Source: an uncultured Eubacteriales bacterium (GTDB taxonomy: Bacteria; Bacillota; Clostridia; Oscillospirales; Oscillospiraceae). Taken from it: a DNA stretch of 64,000 bases. This document shows positions 34,521 through 42,405 of the stretch, in pieces. The DNA is taken from the NCBI GenBank assembly GCA_900319695.1, contig ONPN01000012.1:44783-108782 (forward strand), read 5' to 3'. The stretch's first letter is position 1. Each line of letters begins with the position of its first letter. The notes beneath the pieces are model-generated. The model was not told where the DNA came from and did not search any database. It worked only from the letters and a program-made list of their open reading frames with translations. A program made the position numbers and the translations under genes.

Positions 34521-34541
34521 AAATAAGCTGTCAAGCAATAA

Positions 34542-34617
34542 GCTGGTATAGCTCAGTTGGTAGAGCAGCTGATTCGTAATCAGCAGGTCGTGTGTTCGAG
34601 TCACATTACCAGCTCCA
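34542..34617 (+). tRNA. tRNA-Thr (anticodon CGT)
   Basis: A full cloverleaf of 76 bases. The acceptor GCTGGTA pairs with TACCAGC, then discriminator T and an encoded CCA. The anticodon arm GCTGA-TTCGTAA-TCAGC gives anticodon CGT, which reads ACG. The D arm has AGCTCAGTTGGTAGAGC, and the T arm TTCGAGT closes with a GTGTG/CACAT stem. It is a single tRNA with its own promoter and terminator. Confidence 0.97.
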
Positions 34618-34620
34618 AAA

Positions 34621-34655
34621 CCCCGCGGTCTTCGGATCGCGGGGCTTTGTTTTTC
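34621..34655 (+). terminator. Terminator of the tRNA gene
   Basis: CCCCGCG (34621-34627) pairs with CGCGGGG (34638-34644), then CTTTGTTTTT. Confidence 0.8.
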
Positions 34656-34668
34656 TCAAAGACGGGGC

Positions 34669-34697
34669 TTGTCAGCGCGAAGACATTGTGATAAAAT
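34669..34697 (+). promoter_or_regulatory. SigA promoter of yebC
   Basis: TTGTCA (34669-34674), a 17-base spacer, TAAAAT (34692-34697). Confidence 0.75.
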
Positions 34698-34741
34698 ACC
34701 TCCTGTTGAGTTTATACTTTCAGTAGAAGGAGAGAATATAT

Positions 34742-35482
34742 ATGTCCGGACATTCCAAGTGGCATAATATACAGAAGACCAAGGGCGCGGCCGACGCCAA
34801 GCGTGCGCAGGCCTTTACCAAGATCGCGCGTGAGATGATCGTCGCGGTCAAGGAGGGCGGCGGCGGAGATCCGCGCAGCAACTCCAAGCTCGCCACCGTC
34901 ATCGCCAAGGCCAAGGCCGCCAACATGCCCAACGACAATATCAAGCGCACCATCGACAAGGCGCTCGGCGCGGGCAACACCGAGAACTATGAGAAGATCA
35001 CCTACGAAGGCTACGGCCCCCAGGGCGTCGCGGTCATCGTCGAGACCATGACCGACAACCGCAACCGCACCGCCGGTGAGATGCGCCACTACTTCGACAA
35101 GTACGGCGGAAACATGGGCGCTGCCAACTGCGTATCCTGGTCCTTCGACCGCAAGGGCGTCATCGTCATCGACAACGAGGACGAGGAACTGGATGAGGAT
35201 ACCGTGACCATGGACGCGCTGGACGCGGGCGCCGCCGACTTCGAGAACGAGGGCGAGACCATGAGCGTCTATACCACCGAGGACGATCTTGCCACTGTAG
35301 CCGACGCTCTGACCGCGAAGGGCTACACGCTGCTCTCCGCTCAGGTTGAAATGCTGCCCCAGAACGGCTACATCAAGCTCACCAATGAGGACGACATCAA
35401 AAACATGCAGAAGATGCTCGACATGTTCGAGGATAACGACGATGTGCAGAACGTCTGGCACAACTGGGAAGACGCCGAATAA
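34742..35482 (+). CDS. yebC: YebC/PmpR family protein (TACO1 homologue)
   Basis: 246 residues, normal length. The start MSGHSKWHNIQKTKGAADAK and the core YEGYGPQGVAVIVE...DNRNRTAGEMRH are family hallmarks. YebC proteins were long annotated as transcription regulators; recent work on the family supports a role in translation of proline-rich stretches, as for YebC/YeeI and mitochondrial TACO1. It is cytoplasmic. AAGGAGAG precedes the ATG, and it has its own promoter and terminator. Confidence 0.97.
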   Translation: MSGHSKWHNIQKTKGAADAKRAQAFTKIAREMIVAVKEGGGGDPRSNSKLATVIAKAKAANMPNDNIKRTIDKALGAGNTENYEKITYEGYGPQGVAVIVETMTDNRNRTAGEMRHYFDKYGGNMGAANCVSWSFDRKGVIVIDNEDEELDEDTVTMDALDAGAADFENEGETMSVYTTEDDLATVADALTAKGYTLLSAQVEMLPQNGYIKLTNEDDIKNMQKMLDMFEDNDDVQNVWHNWEDAE

Positions 35483-35487
35483 ACGAA

Positions 35488-35526
35488 AAGATACTGCCTC
35501 AATGAACCTGGGGCAGTATTTTTTCG
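35488..35526 (+). terminator. Terminator after yebC
   Basis: ATACTGCC pairs with GGCAGTAT, followed by TTTTTT. Confidence 0.8.
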
Positions 35527-35656
35527 TTTGTTTGACATGTTTTCCTGATAAATCGCGCAGCTTTTCCTTTACAAAAGATGGTATCATGCGGTATACTGTA
35601 AGGCAGAAAAAGACTATGGCAGGAACTATAAACGCTTGATGAAAGGAAAGACAAAC

Positions 35657-36235
35657 ATGACGCTGAAAGAATTGCGCAAAAAACGCAGCCTCACGCAGAT
35701 CGCGCTCGCCAAGGAGCTGGGCGTGAGCGGCAAGACCGTCTCCCTGATCGAGGTGGGCAAGCTGAAGCTCAGCAAGAAGCTCTCCGATCGCATCCAGGAG
35801 GTCTATGGTGAGCTGGTTGAGCCTGCCGCCGCTGTCGCGGCCGAGGCCGTGCTGGAGACCGAGAAGAAGGTTCAGAAGAGAGGCCGCAAGGCAAAGGCCA
35901 AGGCACAGGCCGATAAGCCCGCCGTGGAGGCCGCCGCCGAAGCCGTGGCCGAGACGGCTGTCGAGATCGAAGAAAAGGTCGTCAAGAAGGCGAGAAGAGG
36001 CAGACCGCCCAAGGCCGCTGCGGAGAAGAAGCCCGCCGCCGAGAAGAAGCCGAGAAAGGCTGCCGAAAAGAAGAGCGCCCCGACGATTGTGATCCAGTCT
36101 CCCTTCGGCGGAGAGATCACGCCCGAGGAGATCTGCGCGAAGGTCGGCGAGGCCGACATGGTCTATGTCCGCGTCGATGAGAACAAGGCCTATTGGGTCA
36201 AGGGCGAGGAGACCGGCGCGGTCGATCTCTGGTAA
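35657..36235 (+). CDS. HTH (XRE-like) DNA-binding protein with basic linker and DUF6465 tail
   Basis: 192 residues in three parts. An XRE-type helix-turn-helix is at about 1-50 (LKELRKKRSLTQIALAKELGVSGKTVSLIE). A long Ala/Lys/Glu/Pro-rich linker follows (about 55-140) with the AT-hook-like core ARRGRPPK and several KKPAAEKK repeats, like histone H1 tails. A folded C-terminus (IVIQSPFGGEITPEEIC to ETGAVDLW) matches DUF6465. It is probably a chromosome-associated or regulatory DNA-binding protein. ATG 35657 follows AAAGGAAAG by 7 bases. A promoter (TTTACA, 18 bases, TATACT) lies at 35568-35597. Confidence 0.8.
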   Translation: MTLKELRKKRSLTQIALAKELGVSGKTVSLIEVGKLKLSKKLSDRIQEVYGELVEPAAAVAAEAVLETEKKVQKRGRKAKAKAQADKPAVEAAAEAVAETAVEIEEKVVKKARRGRPPKAAAEKKPAAEKKPRKAAEKKSAPTIVIQSPFGGEITPEEICAKVGEADMVYVRVDENKAYWVKGEETGAVDLW

Positions 36236-36254
36236 AGCTCCACAAAAAGATACC

Positions 36255-36306
36255 GGCTCTCTGCCGTGCTCTCCGCGAGGAGAAACGGCGGGGAGCCGAT
36301 TTTTTG
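36255..36306 (+). terminator. Terminator after the HTH/DUF6465 gene
   Basis: CGGCTC...GGAGCCG imperfect stem with an inner CTCC/GGAG hairpin, followed by ATTTTTT. Confidence 0.75.
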
Positions 36307-36330
36307 CCGCAGCGCTTTTGAAAAAAGCGC

Positions 36331-36359
36331 TTGATGATAAAGAGACAATTCGCTATAAT
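36331..36359 (+). promoter_or_regulatory. SigA promoter of the secreted protein-diguanylate cyclase pair
   Basis: TTGATG (36331-36336), a 17-base spacer and a perfect TATAAT (36354-36359). Confidence 0.8.
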
Positions 36360-36401
36360 GATACATAGAATCATTATATGTTGAACAGGAGGGAACAGGA
36401 C

Positions 36402-37100
36402 ATGAGACGCATCGTTTCGCTGCTGCTCATGCTGAGTCTGGCGTTCAGCTTCTGCGCCGGGGCACAGGCCGAGGGGCCGAGGAAAAACAGCGTGTCGGAG
36501 CTCTACAGCGCGGAGGGCGTGTATACCGACGACCTGGGCAATGTCGAAAACTACAGCTACCATGTGCCGCAGCTGTGCGCGGACACCCCGGCGGCCGCGG
36601 AGATCAACCGTGAGATCGCCGACCGCTTCGGGGAAAAGGTCGAGGCACTCCTGAAAAATATGGAGGGGGGCTTTTCCCTCTGGATGTGGGAGTGCGCCTG
36701 GCACGCCTACTGGCAGGGCAGCCGCCTGTTCCTCATGGTTTCCTCCAACTTTATAGACGGCTCTATCGACTACGCCGCCTGGGGCTATGACTTTGAGACG
36801 GGCGGCCGCGTGGATAACGCCATGATCCTGGAGTCCCTCGGCATCTCCGAGGAGGAGTATCTCGAAAACCTGCGCGAGAAGGTCGGACTCATGTTCGAGA
36901 GCATGAACAGCTCTCTGACCGATGAGCAGTGGAAACGTTTCGGCTGCGACAAAATGCTGGAGGACACGCTCTCCTGGCTGGATATGGAGCAGCCCATGTA
37001 TATCGACGGCAGCGGCCAGATTGTGACCATCGTCAGGATCGCCTCCGTTGCGGGGGCCGGGTGGTATTATCATCTCGCCACCCCCTTTGCCTACGGCTGA
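36402..37100 (+). CDS. Secreted protein, DUF4163-like, function unknown
   Basis: 232 residues. A signal peptide at residues 1-23 ends AGAQA. The N-terminal part (NYSYHVPQLCADTPAAAEIN) resembles the start of DUF4163 modules found in extracellular sensors and deacetylases, but no catalytic block is visible. Trp and Tyr are frequent (WMWECAWHAYW). AGGAGGG lies 9 bases before ATG 36402. The diguanylate cyclase gene starts 27 bases after the stop and is probably co-transcribed; a sensory link is possible but unproven. Confidence 0.65.
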   Translation: MRRIVSLLLMLSLAFSFCAGAQAEGPRKNSVSELYSAEGVYTDDLGNVENYSYHVPQLCADTPAAAEINREIADRFGEKVEALLKNMEGGFSLWMWECAWHAYWQGSRLFLMVSSNFIDGSIDYAAWGYDFETGGRVDNAMILESLGISEEEYLENLREKVGLMFESMNSSLTDEQWKRFGCDKMLEDTLSWLDMEQPMYIDGSGQIVTIVRIASVAGAGWYYHLATPFAYG

Positions 37101-37127
37101 GCGGGAAGCGGGAGAGGAGGCTTACAG

Positions 37128-38387
37128 ATGACGAAGAGCCTGCTGCTTGTCATGCCGGACGGCACGGAGCGCGAGCATTTGATCGGAAAGCTGGACGGGG
37201 CGTATTCGCTTTTGTGCGTTGACAGCCCGGAAGACTGCCCGGCGATCCTGCGCGAGAAGAGCTTTTCCCTGTCGGCTGTGCTTGTGGACCTGCGGCTGAC
37301 AGGGAACACGGGCTATTGCTTCAGCGAGGCGCTGCCGGATAACGGCCCCTTTTCGCGCCTGCCGCTGATCGGCGTCGCGCCCGATGTGACGGATGAGCTT
37401 GCCGGCTGGGCGCTCGAACGCGGTTTTTCTGAGATTATCGAGCCAACGCTGCCGCAGACGCTGCTGCTGCGGCGCATTCAAAACGTGATCCGGGCAACAG
37501 ATTCCATGAGCTTTCCCGAGCTTGAAAGACTGCTGCGGGCGCTGCCGTCCAACATCTTCCTCAAGGACGCGCAGGGCCGCTATGTTTTCTCCACCCAGCA
37601 CTGGCACCATCTCTATCACGCGGAGGACCCAAACTGGTCGATTCGCGGCCTGACCGATCTGGAGATCCGCAAGGACAAGGACAACGCCCTCAAGGCCATG
37701 GAGGCCGACCGGGAGATCGTGCGCAGCGGCGAGGGAGTCAACTACATCCTTCAGGAAAAAGCGGATGGCCTGGTGGAATATCTGGAGCTTATCAAGCGCC
37801 CGGTTCGGGACGAGCGTGGAGCGGTCACGGGCATTGTCGCCCTCATCAACAACGTGACCGAGCAGCAGCTTCTCAAGATGGAGCTTGAAAAGCGCGCGCA
37901 GGTGGACATGCTGACAGAACTTCTCAACAAGGTGACGACTCAGGAGCTCATCGACATGCGCATTGACGGCTGCCGCAGAAAGAAGACCATGGGGACGCTG
38001 ATGATGATCGACGTGGATAACTTCAAAAGCGTCAATGACACCTACGGACATGTGATCGGCGACCGGGTGCTGGCGGAGCTGGGCCGCGTTTTCCGCACCA
38101 GCTTTCGCGGGACGGACGTGGCCGGGCGCGTCGGCGGGGACGAGTTTATGCTGTTCATCCCGGAGCTTGCAACCAGAGAAGCGGCAGAGGCCCTGGCGCG
38201 GCGCATCAAGGATCAGGTCACGAAGGCTTTCGCGGGCAGCCCGGTGGAGGGAAAAATCACCATCTCCATCGGCGCCGCCCTCTTCCCGGAGCACGGCCAG
38301 AGCTTCGAGGAACTATATCGCGCAGCGGATAAGGCCCTGTATACCGTGAAGCGAAACGGCAAGGCGGACTTCCACTTTTATTCATAA
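37128..38387 (+). CDS. Receiver-like - PAS - GGDEF diguanylate cyclase
   Basis: 419 residues, soluble. Residues 1-115 resemble a receiver domain (LLVMPDGTEREHLIG, AVLVDLRLTG), but the acidic pocket is not clearly conserved. A PAS domain follows (about 125-250: NIFLKDAQGRYVFSTQHW to NNVTEQQLLK). The GGDEF domain (about 260-415) is intact: LMMIDVDNFKSVNDTYGH and RVGGDEFML. RGTD lies exactly five residues before GGDEF, which is the inhibitory I-site, so the product should feed back. It makes c-di-GMP from GTP. GGAGG precedes the ATG. Confidence 0.93.
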   Translation: MTKSLLLVMPDGTEREHLIGKLDGAYSLLCVDSPEDCPAILREKSFSLSAVLVDLRLTGNTGYCFSEALPDNGPFSRLPLIGVAPDVTDELAGWALERGFSEIIEPTLPQTLLLRRIQNVIRATDSMSFPELERLLRALPSNIFLKDAQGRYVFSTQHWHHLYHAEDPNWSIRGLTDLEIRKDKDNALKAMEADREIVRSGEGVNYILQEKADGLVEYLELIKRPVRDERGAVTGIVALINNVTEQQLLKMELEKRAQVDMLTELLNKVTTQELIDMRIDGCRRKKTMGTLMMIDVDNFKSVNDTYGHVIGDRVLAELGRVFRTSFRGTDVAGRVGGDEFMLFIPELATREAAEALARRIKDQVTKAFAGSPVEGKITISIGAALFPEHGQSFEELYRAADKALYTVKRNGKADFHFYS

Positions 38388-38393
38388 TAGCAA

Positions 38394-38437
38394 TATACGG
38401 CGAAATCGTAGTACTTTACGAAATCGCCGTATATTTT
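38394..38437 (+). terminator. Palindromic terminator after the diguanylate cyclase gene
   Basis: ATATACGGCGAAATCGTA pairs almost fully with TACGAAATCGCCGTATAT, followed by TTTTTG. It also has the look of the nearby repeat family. Confidence 0.7.
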
Positions 38438-38442
38438 TGCGT

Positions 38443-38501
38443 TAATACTGCTGGTCTCTCATAAAACGGCTTAAAGCCGTTTTAACGAAAAAACAGTATT
38501 A
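38443..38501. repeat. Nested palindrome TAATACTG...CAGTATTA
   Basis: Outer arms TAATACTG (38443-38450) and CAGTATTA (38494-38501). Inner arms AAAACGGCTT (38463-38472) and AAGCCGTTTT (38474-38483). The right half matches the repeat at 16543. The last three bases supply the TAA stop of the leftward ABC ATPase gene. Confidence 0.7.
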
Positions 38502-39755
38502 TTCCGCCTTAAGCTCCGGCAGGCGCAGGAAGCCATGAGCGTCGGTGTTCCAGACGGGTGCGCCGCTGATCTCAAATTTAAAGGCGCGGCTGAGGTGGTC
38601 GAGGGGGAACATGCGCCCGATCTCATCGCTGCGATAGACGCCGATGCTGGCGTAGAAGCAGCCCTTTGCAAGAGTGTCCGTCGGCAGAGTGAGGCGCACG
38701 GTCCTGTCGCCCGTCCCCTCAATGCTGAACGGCTTCGACCAGGCGGTGGCGAGGCCGACGTCTGCCTCCGTGCGCAGGGTCAGACGGAAGTGAAGCGGCG
38801 GGGCGGGCTTTGTGAGCGTAAGGGACAGGCGCATGCACAACGGCTCGCCCGACGCATATACGGCGTTCACCCTGCCCTCAAGACAGAGCCTCGTCATGCG
38901 CAGGCCCGTCTCCGCGCCGGTATTCTGATGGGACTTTTCGCGCAGATCCATGTCGACCTCGTTTTCGCCGAGGCTCAGATCCAGATAGGACGCAATGGCC
39001 CGCTCCGTGTCCCCGTCAAAGATGACACGGCCGTGGTCGAGCACGACGCAGCGGTCACAGAGCTGACGGATGGTGGACATGTTATGGCTGACATAGAGGA
39101 CGGTGCGCCCCTCCTCGTCCGCAGCCCGACGCATGCGCTCAAGACATTTCTGCTGGAAAGCCATGTCGCCGACGGCCAGCACTTCGTCCATGATCATGAT
39201 CTCACTGCTGAGATGGGCGGCCACGGAAAAGGCAAGCTTGACGAACATGCCGGAGGAGTAACGCTTGACCGGCGTGTCGATAAACGCCCGCAGCTCGGAA
39301 AAGTCGATGATCTCCTCCAGCCGACTGTCGATCTCGTCCCGGCTCATGCCGAGGATCGAACCATTCATATAGATATTCTCCCGCCCGGTCATCTCGCGGT
39401 GAAAACCGGTGCCGACCTCCAGCATGGAGGAGACGCGGCCCCAGATGTCGATCTCCCCCGCAGTGGGGGCGGTGATGCGGCAGATGAGTTTGAGCAGGGT
39501 GGATTTCCCGGCCCCGTTCGCCCCGATGATGCCAACCCGCTCGCCCCGGCGAATATCGAGATCGATCCCGTCGAGAGCCCAGAAGCTCCGGTTGACGGGC
39601 TCCGCCGACCCGATGCGGCGGTTGGGATCCTCCCGCCCGCGCCAGAGCGCCCAGCGGGACTGAAGCTCAGCCTGCAGGGTGCGGCGGTCGATCACACCGA
39701 GACGGTATTGTTTTCTGACGCCCCGAATCCGAAGCGCAAGTTCCTGTTCGTCCAT
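38499..39755 (-). CDS. ABC exporter ATPase, Wzt/TagH type with C-terminal cargo domain
   Basis: 418 residues. The ATPase half (about 1-245) has Walker A GANGAGKST, the signature RYSSGMFVKLAF and Walker B IMIMDEVLAVGD, the variant seen in polysaccharide and teichoic acid exporters. The C-terminal half (about 265-418) is beta-rich, like the Wzt domain that recognises the end of the glycan. With the permease before it (7-base gap) it exports a lipid-linked polymer. ATG 39755 follows GAGGTG. The stop codon lies in a palindromic repeat. No glycosyltransferase genes are near. Confidence 0.92.
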   Translation of the reverse strand: MDEQELALRIRGVRKQYRLGVIDRRTLQAELQSRWALWRGREDPNRRIGSAEPVNRSFWALDGIDLDIRRGERVGIIGANGAGKSTLLKLICRITAPTAGEIDIWGRVSSMLEVGTGFHREMTGRENIYMNGSILGMSRDEIDSRLEEIIDFSELRAFIDTPVKRYSSGMFVKLAFSVAAHLSSEIMIMDEVLAVGDMAFQQKCLERMRRAADEEGRTVLYVSHNMSTIRQLCDRCVVLDHGRVIFDGDTERAIASYLDLSLGENEVDMDLREKSHQNTGAETGLRMTRLCLEGRVNAVYASGEPLCMRLSLTLTKPAPPLHFRLTLRTEADVGLATAWSKPFSIEGTGDRTVRLTLPTDTLAKGCFYASIGVYRSDEIGRMFPLDHLSRAFKFEISGAPVWNTDAHGFLRLPELKAE

Positions 39756-39762
39756 AGGCACC

Positions 39763-40596
39763 TCAGACCGTATCAATAAAGGTTCTCTCAATGCGGTTGA
39801 AAATCAGTATCCCAGCCAGCGCCACGGCCAGAGTGAAGACCCAGGACCAGATCAGCGGCGCGGGTTCGAGCTGCCCGACGCCAAGCAGAATATGGCGGTA
39901 GAGCTCAATCAGGGCGGTGACGGGATTGATGAGCAGCAGACGGCGCAGACCGACATCCGCGGCGCTGAGCGGATAGACCACGGGCGTGGCATACAACCAG
40001 AGCGTCATGCCGAAGTCGACCAGGATGCTCAGATCCCGGTACTTTGTGGTGAGGCTGGAGACGATGACGCCGACGCCCATCCCCATGACGCCGAGCTGCA
40101 CCAGCACGAGCGGCAGCAGAGGCCATGCCCCCCAGGCCGGCGTGACCATGCCGTGCAGGGCGTACCAGAACAGCAGCGCCAGCACCAGCAGCATCTGGAT
40201 GCCGTAGCGAATGAGATCGCTCAGCACATAGGAGACGGGCATCACAAGGCGCGGAAAATAGACCCGGCCGAAGAGGTAGGCGTTACTGGTAAAGGTCGCG
40301 GCGTTCTTGCTCACGCAGGAGGAGAAGAAGCTCCAAATGGCGTGGCCGCTGAAATAAAAGAGCAGCTGCGGCACCCCGTCGGTGCCGAGCTTGGCAATAT
40401 TGCCGAAGAGGACGACGTAGGCGAGACTTGTCAGCAGGGGATTGATGATCAGCCAGAGCGGGCCGAGGATCGTCTGCATATAGCTGACCTTGAAGGAGCG
40501 GCGGGTAAAGAGCCAGACGAGACTGCGGTACTGCCAGAGCTCCCCAAGGCACAGATCAAAGGGGCGCTGTTTTGCGCTGATATGGATATGCTGCAT
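39763..40596 (-). CDS. ABC-2 type permease of a polysaccharide/teichoic acid exporter
   Basis: 277 residues with six membrane segments. LVWLFTRRSFKVSYMQTILGPLWLIINPLL and the later LINPVTALIELYRHILLG are characteristic of Wzm/TagG-like permeases. It forms a dimeric channel that pairs with the ATPase encoded next. It sits third in a four-gene leftward operon, 29 bases after the peptidase gene. The polymer carried is unknown. Confidence 0.93.
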   Translation of the reverse strand: MQHIHISAKQRPFDLCLGELWQYRSLVWLFTRRSFKVSYMQTILGPLWLIINPLLTSLAYVVLFGNIAKLGTDGVPQLLFYFSGHAIWSFFSSCVSKNAATFTSNAYLFGRVYFPRLVMPVSYVLSDLIRYGIQMLLVLALLFWYALHGMVTPAWGAWPLLPLVLVQLGVMGMGVGVIVSSLTTKYRDLSILVDFGMTLWLYATPVVYPLSAADVGLRRLLLINPVTALIELYRHILLGVGQLEPAPLIWSWVFTLAVALAGILIFNRIERTFIDTV

Positions 40597-40625
40597 GGCC
40601 GGGCTCCTTTTGCAAGACTTTCAAA

Positions 40626-41087
40626 TCAGGTCCGCAGACCCAATCTTTGCAGGCGGCGGATAAGATTATGCGCACGCCTCAGAAGGTAACGGAGGGGATA
40701 AAAGAAGTACCAGAGCTTTACATAAATGCGGTAGGATAGTTGAGTGACCGGTATGGTTTTCCCATCCCGTATCACAGCGCTGAGAACACCGATAATCTGT
40801 TTCTCCTGCACGGTTTCACCGCAGAAGCTGTTGTCCCCGACAATCCAGTAGCTGCCGTCGGGATTGAGTTTCTCAATACGGTGCAGTACATAGGCGTCAG
40901 GAGCGTTTTTGACGGGGCGCTTAAAAAGAACCACATCATGTTTTTGAAGAGATTTTCCCGACTTCCTCTGCACAATCATCAGATCGCGCTCTTCCCGCAG
41001 CAGGGGCAGCATACTGACGCCTTTGGGAGGATAGACGAGTTGGCCGAAGCGGTCCAGAATGTCTTCAAAGCTGGAAATCTCGTTCAC
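40626..41087 (-). CDS. S24/S26-like signal peptidase (SipW-like Ser-His type)
   Basis: 153 residues. PPKGVSMLPLLREERDLMIV carries the nucleophile Ser in the SM-x-P box. VLHRIEKLNPDGSYWIVGDNSFCGE follows the VTHRI...GDN pattern of SipW/ER-type signal peptidases, where His replaces the general-base Lys. The C-terminal KLWYFFYPLRYLLRRAHNLI is hydrophobic and basic, a probable membrane attachment. The ATG overlaps the upstream kinase-like gene by 4 bases. It may cut a leader from an exported peptide or protein; no substrate gene is recognised nearby. Confidence 0.75.
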   Translation of the reverse strand: MNEISSFEDILDRFGQLVYPPKGVSMLPLLREERDLMIVQRKSGKSLQKHDVVLFKRPVKNAPDAYVLHRIEKLNPDGSYWIVGDNSFCGETVQEKQIIGVLSAVIRDGKTIPVTQLSYRIYVKLWYFFYPLRYLLRRAHNLIRRLQRLGLRT

Positions 41088-41812
41088 GGCGTCTTACCTC
41101 CAAACAGGGCGTGATAGCTGATATGCGCCGCCTCGGGCTCCATATTGCAGCCGAGACGGTAGAGCCTTGCCATACCGCCGACACGGCCGATCAGCTCCAG
41201 CGTGTGCATAACAGCCTGCGGCTCGGTCGGCCGGTTGGTCTGCGCAATCAGGGACGGCAGCGCGTCACGCAGAGAGACAGCTTCGATATGGTTGACCTCG
41301 TCCCGCTCAAGAAAGCAGATGGCCTCGAGGGGCAGCATCTCGTTGCGTCCGAGCTGCTCTTTGCCCCGCCAGGGCGTGCCGCAGGCGAGAACGCGGTCCG
41401 TCTCCACGCGCAGCAGCGGCTTGTCCCCGTTGAGCACATGCGTCCCGGGAAACTCGGACAGCCACAGACGGCAGTGGGTGGTCTTCCCCGTGCCGGAGGG
41501 GGCGGTGAAGAGACAGGCCCGCCCGCCGCAAGCCATGACGGCGCCGTGCATGAGCAGAATATCCCGCTCCAGAAGGGCGGCGGCAATTTTGCGATAGACG
41601 GCGAGGGTCTCCAGATAGGCGTCGGAATACCGGCAGACCCCGTATTCCGACGCGCTTTTTTCCTGTTCAAAACCAATGTCGGCCTGGGTGACCCTGACGC
41701 AAAGCGCGGGGGCCTCGTCCGTGAGATAGTCTTTGCAGTACCGGGCCGTACTCTCAAAGAGCGCTTCGACACGGATGGGGACGCCCGCAAGGGAGAGCGT
41801 GAAAGCGGTCAT
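41084..41812 (-). CDS. HPr-kinase/PEPCK-like P-loop protein
   Basis: 242 residues, no membrane segment. The P-loop TAPSGTGKTTHCRLW is followed by THVLNGDKPLLR and CGTPWRGKEQLGRNE, a pattern of HprK-like and PEP-carboxykinase-like kinases found beside PqqD proteins and small peptidases in Firmicutes. The regulatory HPr-binding part of true HprK is missing. It is the first gene of an operon with the SipW-like peptidase and the ABC exporter. A phosphotransfer role on a peptide or protein is inferred; no PqqD-like gene is seen here. Confidence 0.7.
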   Translation of the reverse strand: MTAFTLSLAGVPIRVEALFESTARYCKDYLTDEAPALCVRVTQADIGFEQEKSASEYGVCRYSDAYLETLAVYRKIAAALLERDILLMHGAVMACGGRACLFTAPSGTGKTTHCRLWLSEFPGTHVLNGDKPLLRVETDRVLACGTPWRGKEQLGRNEMLPLEAICFLERDEVNHIEAVSLRDALPSLIAQTNRPTEPQAVMHTLELIGRVGGMARLYRLGCNMEPEAAHISYHALFGGKTP

Positions 41813-41845
41813 AGTGTTTCCTTCTCAGTTGAAAAATAATAATAT

Positions 41846-41874
41846 ATTATAGCGCAGCAAGGCCTGACTGACAA
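41846..41874 (-). promoter_or_regulatory. SigA promoter of the kinase-peptidase-ABC operon
   Basis: On the minus strand, TTGTCA (41874-41869), a 17-base spacer and a perfect TATAAT (41851-41846), 33 bases before the ATG. Confidence 0.85.
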
Positions 41875-41942
41875 GTATTTATCGAAAAACAGGCGCGGGC
41901 ATGGGGCAATCTCCCGCTTGCTTTTATCCGAAAACGAGAATA

Positions 41943-42310
41943 TACTATAAAGGCTGATGTCTTTATAGTTTTTTTGAGTGTGCGAAATCCTCGCCGCTCA
42001 CGCGGCAACCGGATTTCATGCACATGTAAATCCCCATGAATCAGCTTTTATTCATTGTGGCGAGGCCTGCCGATGGGGATTTACGATATAGGCTGACGCC
42101 TTTATAGTAATTATTGAGTGTGCGAAATCCCCATGAATCAGCTTTTGTTCATTGTGGCGAGGCTTGCCGCATGGGGATTTACGATATAAGCTGGCGCCTT
42201 TATAGTATATTGAGTGTGCGAAATCCTCGCCGCTCACGCGGCAACCGGATTTCATGCACATGTAAATCCCCATGAATCAGCTTTTATTCATTGTGGCGAG
42301 GCCTGCCGAT
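41943..42310. repeat. Three tandem composite palindromic units
   Basis: The spacer between the kinase-like and AI-2E genes. TGAGTGTGCGAAATCC recurs at 41975, 42115 and 42211. Bases 41975-42074 and 42211-42310 are identical over 100 bases; the middle unit is a shorter relative lacking about 43 bases. Each unit starts with GCTG-x-x-x-CTTTATAGT and contains hairpins, for example AAATCCCCATG (42125-42135) with CATGGGGATTT (42170-42180), and GCCGCTCACGCGGC. Stop codons break all frames. This is not a CRISPR, since spacers are absent. Confidence 0.85.
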
Positions 42311-42405
42311 TCTGAAAAGCGCTCTGATGCTGGCTGTTTTTTGCAGGGAAGACGGAAAAACCTATCAAGAGACAGGATGAATGTCATAAACGGGAGAAAA
42401 CAAAC

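Noticed and set aside
42052-42273. Small minus-strand protein in the repeat array
   Set aside because: It is translated repeat sequence with duplicated peptide segments and no ribosome site.
41943-42310. CRISPR array
   Set aside because: Units are long, palindromic and contiguous; no short constant repeats with unique spacers and no cas genes.
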